Shown: piece by piece, positions 5,688-8,867 of the stretch | How positions within the stretch are numbered: position 1 is the stretch's first letter | How the letters are laid out: each line of letters opens with the position of its first letter | Origin: Lachnospiraceae bacterium | GTDB lineage: Bacteria; Bacillota_A; Clostridia; Lachnospirales; Lachnospiraceae | Assembly (NCBI GenBank): GCA_017620345.1 | Contig: JAFZQP010000162.1 | Location: forward strand, 1-8,867 | Reading direction: 5' to 3' | DNA length: 8,867 bases | Program-made: the position numbers and the translations under genes | The notes under the pieces: generated by a model | Databases searched by the model: none | What the model saw: the letters and a program-made list of their open reading frames with translations, nothing else | What the model was told of the DNA's origin: nothing

Positions 5688-6835
5688 TGCATGAACTGTC
5701 GTTTAAACATAATAGTGATCGCGGTTTTTCGCTTGTGGAGCTTATCGTCTGCGTGAGTATTCTTGCCATTGCATCGATACCGCTTATTAAGTCTATGACG
5801 ATGTCTGCAAAAATAAATGCAAAGGCACAGTCTTTTCAGAATGCCACGAGTCTTGCAGAGTCGATCATGGAAGAGATGATGTCGACGCCGTTGGATACGT
5901 TGCAGACAAGATACGGTAGCTCTTTCACATCCGGGGTTATGACGATCACCAAGACAGGAGTCAACGCAACACAGGGCGAGACGTTCAACGCAACGATCAC
6001 GATCAACGCGAATACATATGCGGACTCAGCAGCTGATGTGACCACAAAATCCGGTAAAGTCAAGCAGGTAAATATGACTAAGCTTCCGTCTATCGAAGAG
6101 ATCGATACAGGGTCGCAGGCGGTATTGTCTTCTGCGAAAGAGTTCAACAGATATGATGATGCGGCACAGAGTTATTTCAACGAGAAGAAGGCTGAGTTCG
6201 ATCCGTCAAACTCTTCAAGCGCGCACGCCACGCAGGCAGTGATCACATCCAAGACGATAGATATTGTCAAGGAAAATGTGGGAGGCGCATATAACGGAGT
6301 TACGGTCAAGGCAACGGTCAAGTATGAGGCCGGGGCGGGAAACGAATACATAAGGGATCTGTATACCGGATCGTTTATCGCCGACGCAGGAATGATGCTT
6401 GACAGTAATATTTATATTTTTTATACGATGGGGGAAGTCGGAACTGTTACCAAGGTGCCAATACGTGAGACGATAAATATCAAAGACACATCAACCCCGG
6501 CTGTTGATCCCTCGGGTGATATGGATTCGCACAGGGTTTATTTTATCAGGCAAAAGACTACCGATAATCTGGGTCCGCTTGCTGTTAATTTCAGTGGTAT
6601 AGGAACAGGTACTTTCACATATGATACTACGACTGTAACACCCGGAGAATTTAAATATAACGACAAGATCAAACTGATAACCAACGTCGCATATGATCCC
6701 ACGACACTGACAGTGGGGGAGGGCCACGTATACAAGGAAGAGGAGAAAAATCGGGTTTATGACATTACGGTAGTACTTACGAAGCCCGGGGATACGACGG
6801 AATACGCAAAGCTTAATTCGACGGTTATGGAGTGA
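5684..6835 (+). CDS. Large minor prepilin (PilV/GspI-like position)
   Basis: Prepilin of 383 aa. The class III signal reads DRG/FSLVELIVCVSILAIASIPLI: cleavage after G14, Phe+1 and Glu+5 (E19). The leader is 14 aa, or 13 from the second ATG at 5687. The long helix (15-65) is followed by a region rich in Thr, Asn and Asp with alternating beta patterns. The end (about 285-380) reads like an immunoglobulin-type or other beta-sandwich domain (HRVYFIRQ, YDITVVLTK). The start overlaps the pilO stop by four bases (ATGA), so translation is coupled; only a weak ACGGA lies upstream. At nearly three times the PilA length it is a minor pilin, likely in the initiation or tip complex, perhaps adhesive. The only cysteine is C23 in the helix, so there is no disulfide. 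The exact family is not recognisable by eye, so no symbol is given. Confidence 0.85.
   Translation: MMHELSFKHNSDRGFSLVELIVCVSILAIASIPLIKSMTMSAKINAKAQSFQNATSLAESIMEEMMSTPLDTLQTRYGSSFTSGVMTITKTGVNATQGETFNATITINANTYADSAADVTTKSGKVKQVNMTKLPSIEEIDTGSQAVLSSAKEFNRYDDAAQSYFNEKKAEFDPSNSSSAHATQAVITSKTIDIVKENVGGAYNGVTVKATVKYEAGAGNEYIRDLYTGSFIADAGMMLDSNIYIFYTMGEVGTVTKVPIRETINIKDTSTPAVDPSGDMDSHRVYFIRQKTTDNLGPLAVNFSGIGTGTFTYDTTTVTPGEFKYNDKIKLITNVAYDPTTLTVGEGHVYKEEEKNRVYDITVVLTKPGDTTEYAKLNSTVME
6829..6832 (+). promoter_or_regulatory. Ribosome binding site for the last gene
   Basis: GGAG lies 11 bases before TTG 6844. This is longer than ideal but is the only site near. A GTG at 6832 that overlaps the previous stop (GTGA) is the alternative start and has no site of its own. 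Confidence 0.4.
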
Positions 6836-6843
6836 TAGTTACC

Positions 6844-8867
6844 TTGATCAGTAAAAATTTCAACAAGTTTAAATCGGACGATTCAGGATCGACACTTGTG
6901 ACGGTCATAGTGGCGATCGCATTTGTTACAATCCTGACATCGATTATTCTTGGTACTACACTGGTTAATGTTCGCATGAAAGGAATCGACAAACGTACCA
7001 GGGATGATTTTTATTATGCCGAAAAAGCGCTGAATGATATTTATACAGGAATCGGGATGGAGCTTGCCCAAACAGCCGGTGACGACTACGAAGCCGCATT
7101 TCTGATGGTAGGTGGGACCGATGTTAACGATGAAGGAGATACGGTCGATTACAATTTTGCCGAAGAAGCCGAAAAGGAGTTTAGGAACAGATTCCTTAAG
7201 GATGCCAACACATTCCTGACATCTCTTACCGCAACGGAACTTCAGAAATATATAACATCAAGAGGGCATGTCGATAAGGTTGGTGCAGTAGAATACCAGA
7301 AAAAAGACGGCGGTACACCGTCCAATTGGGCGGAGACATCCAGAGTCGTCCTGAAAAATGTCCAGATATCAGATACCGATACGTCGGGTTATCAGGCTGT
7401 TGTTACCACCGATATCGTTGTAACTGTCCCGACGGTCGATTTTCTCGGGACAAATGCCGATGTGTCAGATTACGGGCTTATTGCAAACCAGGGACTGTAT
7501 ATTAACGGTGACACGGAGATAAACGGAAATGTTTATGCCGGCGTACATATGATTACGACGAGCGGATATGGAGAAAACACCACAGATCTGGATTATCCGT
7601 TCTATGAGTCTACCGACAAAAACTCAAGGGACAGGATTTTCGGGGGTATCAACATAAAGGATGGAACTGCTCAGTTTACCGGGAACTACATCGTATCCAA
7701 AGGCGATATAAATCTTGGAGGAACTTCGCCTCATCTAAAAGTGTACACTCCGGCCGCAGGAGGAGATGCAAACCTTGCAAATCTGTGGTACACATCACTT
7801 CGTACGAATTCCAAAGCATCACTTCCGACGCCTTCACCGTCGGATCCGTTTGCTGATCCTACGGTATATATAAATGCAAATGTTTTTGCTCTTAATGATC
7901 TTATACTGAATGCACAATACAGCACGGTCAAGATAAAAGGAAATTATTACGGATATAACGACAAGACTGTTACAGGCATTGATGCGGCTGATCTTATCGG
8001 AAGAAAAACAGGAAGGGATGACGGTGAGAGCAGCGCGATAATCGTCAACGGATCGAATGCATATCTAGATATGAAAGATATCAATAATTTCGTCCTTATG
8101 GGTAAGGCATATATAGATTTTACATCGGATGATTACACCAATCCTACAGGTACGGTAAATCAGGTTGTTCCGACAGCCGAGAGCGTTGCGCTCAAGACCA
8201 ACCAGCAGTTGTACCTTGTTCCGAATGATTTTCTTAACGAGCCGAATCCGTCTACGGAAAGCGCGACCTTTACGATATCGATCCCTTCGACGGATCTGCA
8301 GAACTGGTTTGGTTATCCTTATCTTGATTCGGCATCCATCCATTCTCCATATACGGTTAAGCTGACCGATGGTACATATATTTATTACGACTATCTAATG
8401 TTCAATACCGATAAGACGTGGAGGCCTGAATGGACATCACCCGGTGTGCCGGAGCGAAATGCCGATGGAACGTATAAATATACAGAGGTTGATGAGTCTG
8501 TTGCGGCTCTTGGTACAGGAGGTTCAATATCATCCAAGAGTAAATTCTTTCTTGATATCATGACCAGCAAAGAAGCATATGATTATGCATATGATCATAG
8601 ATCTACGGAAACGCCGCCATCCGGTGTCAATTTTATGGCAATGTCAAAGGATGAGTATATAGATTTTAAGGAAGAAAGCAAGGTTCAACCGAGTGCTTAT
8701 CGCTTGTACGAGAGAGTAAATCTGTCGATGGGTTATGAGTATTTTGACCTTGGCGAGTGCGTGGTCGGTGACGGAGCGACAGATGCGCATTATTATGCAA
8801 AGAATGCCGTGGTCAATTACGAGAAAAATCCCGCAACGCATAAGATTCAGAGTAATGTTTTGAACAA
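6844..8867 (+). CDS. Giant PilX/GspK-like prepilin, 3' end outside the window (partial)
   Basis: Open frame of at least 674 codons with no stop before the window end. The N-terminus has a basic leader (ISKNFNKFKSDDSG) and then STLVTVIVAIAFVTILTSIILG, a prepilin-type helix with cleavage after G15. The mature residue +1 is Ser and +5 is Thr (T20), not Glu. Loss of Glu+5 is typical of GspK, the tip pseudopilin, and of PilX-like proteins. Residues about 40-200 look globular and mixed. Residues 211-426 carry repeated short strands such as LYINGDTEINGNVYAG, GGINIKDGTAQFTGNYIV and VKIKGNYYG, like a right-handed beta-helix or bactofilin-type fold. A Tyr/Asp/Thr-rich part follows. There is one cysteine. 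It is probably a surface tip protein assembled with the preceding prepilin. The start could instead be GTG 6832, giving four more residues. Confidence 0.8.
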   Translation, partial: MISKNFNKFKSDDSGSTLVTVIVAIAFVTILTSIILGTTLVNVRMKGIDKRTRDDFYYAEKALNDIYTGIGMELAQTAGDDYEAAFLMVGGTDVNDEGDTVDYNFAEEAEKEFRNRFLKDANTFLTSLTATELQKYITSRGHVDKVGAVEYQKKDGGTPSNWAETSRVVLKNVQISDTDTSGYQAVVTTDIVVTVPTVDFLGTNADVSDYGLIANQGLYINGDTEINGNVYAGVHMITTSGYGENTTDLDYPFYESTDKNSRDRIFGGINIKDGTAQFTGNYIVSKGDINLGGTSPHLKVYTPAAGGDANLANLWYTSLRTNSKASLPTPSPSDPFADPTVYINANVFALNDLILNAQYSTVKIKGNYYGYNDKTVTGIDAADLIGRKTGRDDGESSAIIVNGSNAYLDMKDINNFVLMGKAYIDFTSDDYTNPTGTVNQVVPTAESVALKTNQQLYLVPNDFLNEPNPSTESATFTISIPSTDLQNWFGYPYLDSASIHSPYTVKLTDGTYIYYDYLMFNTDKTWRPEWTSPGVPERNADGTYKYTEVDESVAALGTGGSISSKSKFFLDIMTSKEAYDYAYDHRSTETPPSGVNFMAMSKDEYIDFKEESKVQPSAYRLYERVNLSMGYEYFDLGECVVGDGATDAHYYAKNAVVNYEKNPATHKIQSNVLN

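Noticed and set aside
5961..5994. Direct repeat TCAACGCAAC spaced 24 bases apart
   Set aside because: It encodes repeated Asn-Ala-Thr in a low-complexity beta region of the minor prepilin and has only two copies. It is not CRISPR or a mobile-element end.
8060..8073. 14-bp palindrome CATATCTAGATATG in the last gene
   Set aside because: It is a single coding palindrome in AT-rich DNA with no flanking structure. About 0.5 are expected by chance.
1..8867. Mobile element, defence system or RNA gene
   Set aside because: All seven genes fit one T4P operon on one strand. No transposase, integrase, repeat array, tRNA or rRNA segment was seen.

Overview
The window looks like the middle of a chromosomal type IV pilus (T4P) operon from a Gram-positive anaerobe of the Clostridia, most likely Lachnospiraceae-like. 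The clues are strong AGGAG ribosome binding sites on most genes, mid-range base composition (judged by eye, not counted), a fused PilM-PilN protein, short lysine/asparagine-rich class III prepilin leaders, and no secretin (PilQ) or PilP gene. The genus is an inference.

Layout, all on the + strand: the last few bases of an upstream gene (1-27); pilC, the inner-membrane platform (37-1248); a 190-bp gap with a candidate internal promoter and a small palindrome; pilA, the major-type prepilin (1439-1846); pilD, the prepilin peptidase (1853-2608), in the same frame as pilA just after its stop codon and with TTG as its only usable start; an 80-bp gap with an imperfect hairpin; a pilM-pilN fusion (2689-4425); pilO with a long extra C-terminal region (4425-5687); a large minor prepilin (5684-6835); and a very large prepilin-like protein whose signal lacks Glu+5, running off the window end (6844 to beyond 8867). 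There is no convincing rho-independent terminator and no minus-strand gene.

How the genes work together: PilD cleaves (and in most homologues methylates) the prepilins. PilC, with ATPases presumably encoded upstream, extrudes pilin subunits from the membrane. PilMN and PilO form the alignment complex linking the cytoplasmic side to the outside. The two minor prepilins resemble an initiation/tip complex (compare GspI and GspK), with the last one a candidate tip adhesin or tip scaffold.

The machinery itself is a known type, so I do not claim a new system. The most unusual points are: (1) the 674+ residue tip-like pilin with a run of beta-helix-like strands and no Glu+5; (2) a PilMN whose actin-like nucleotide motifs have lost both usual acidic residues; (3) strong perfect RNA hairpins inside the early coding regions of pilMN and pilD, one of them exactly over the PilM phosphate-1 motif and the other with its loop over the PilD CxxC codons; (4) pilD start architecture suggesting termination-reinitiation from pilA; and (5) a PilO about twice the normal length.
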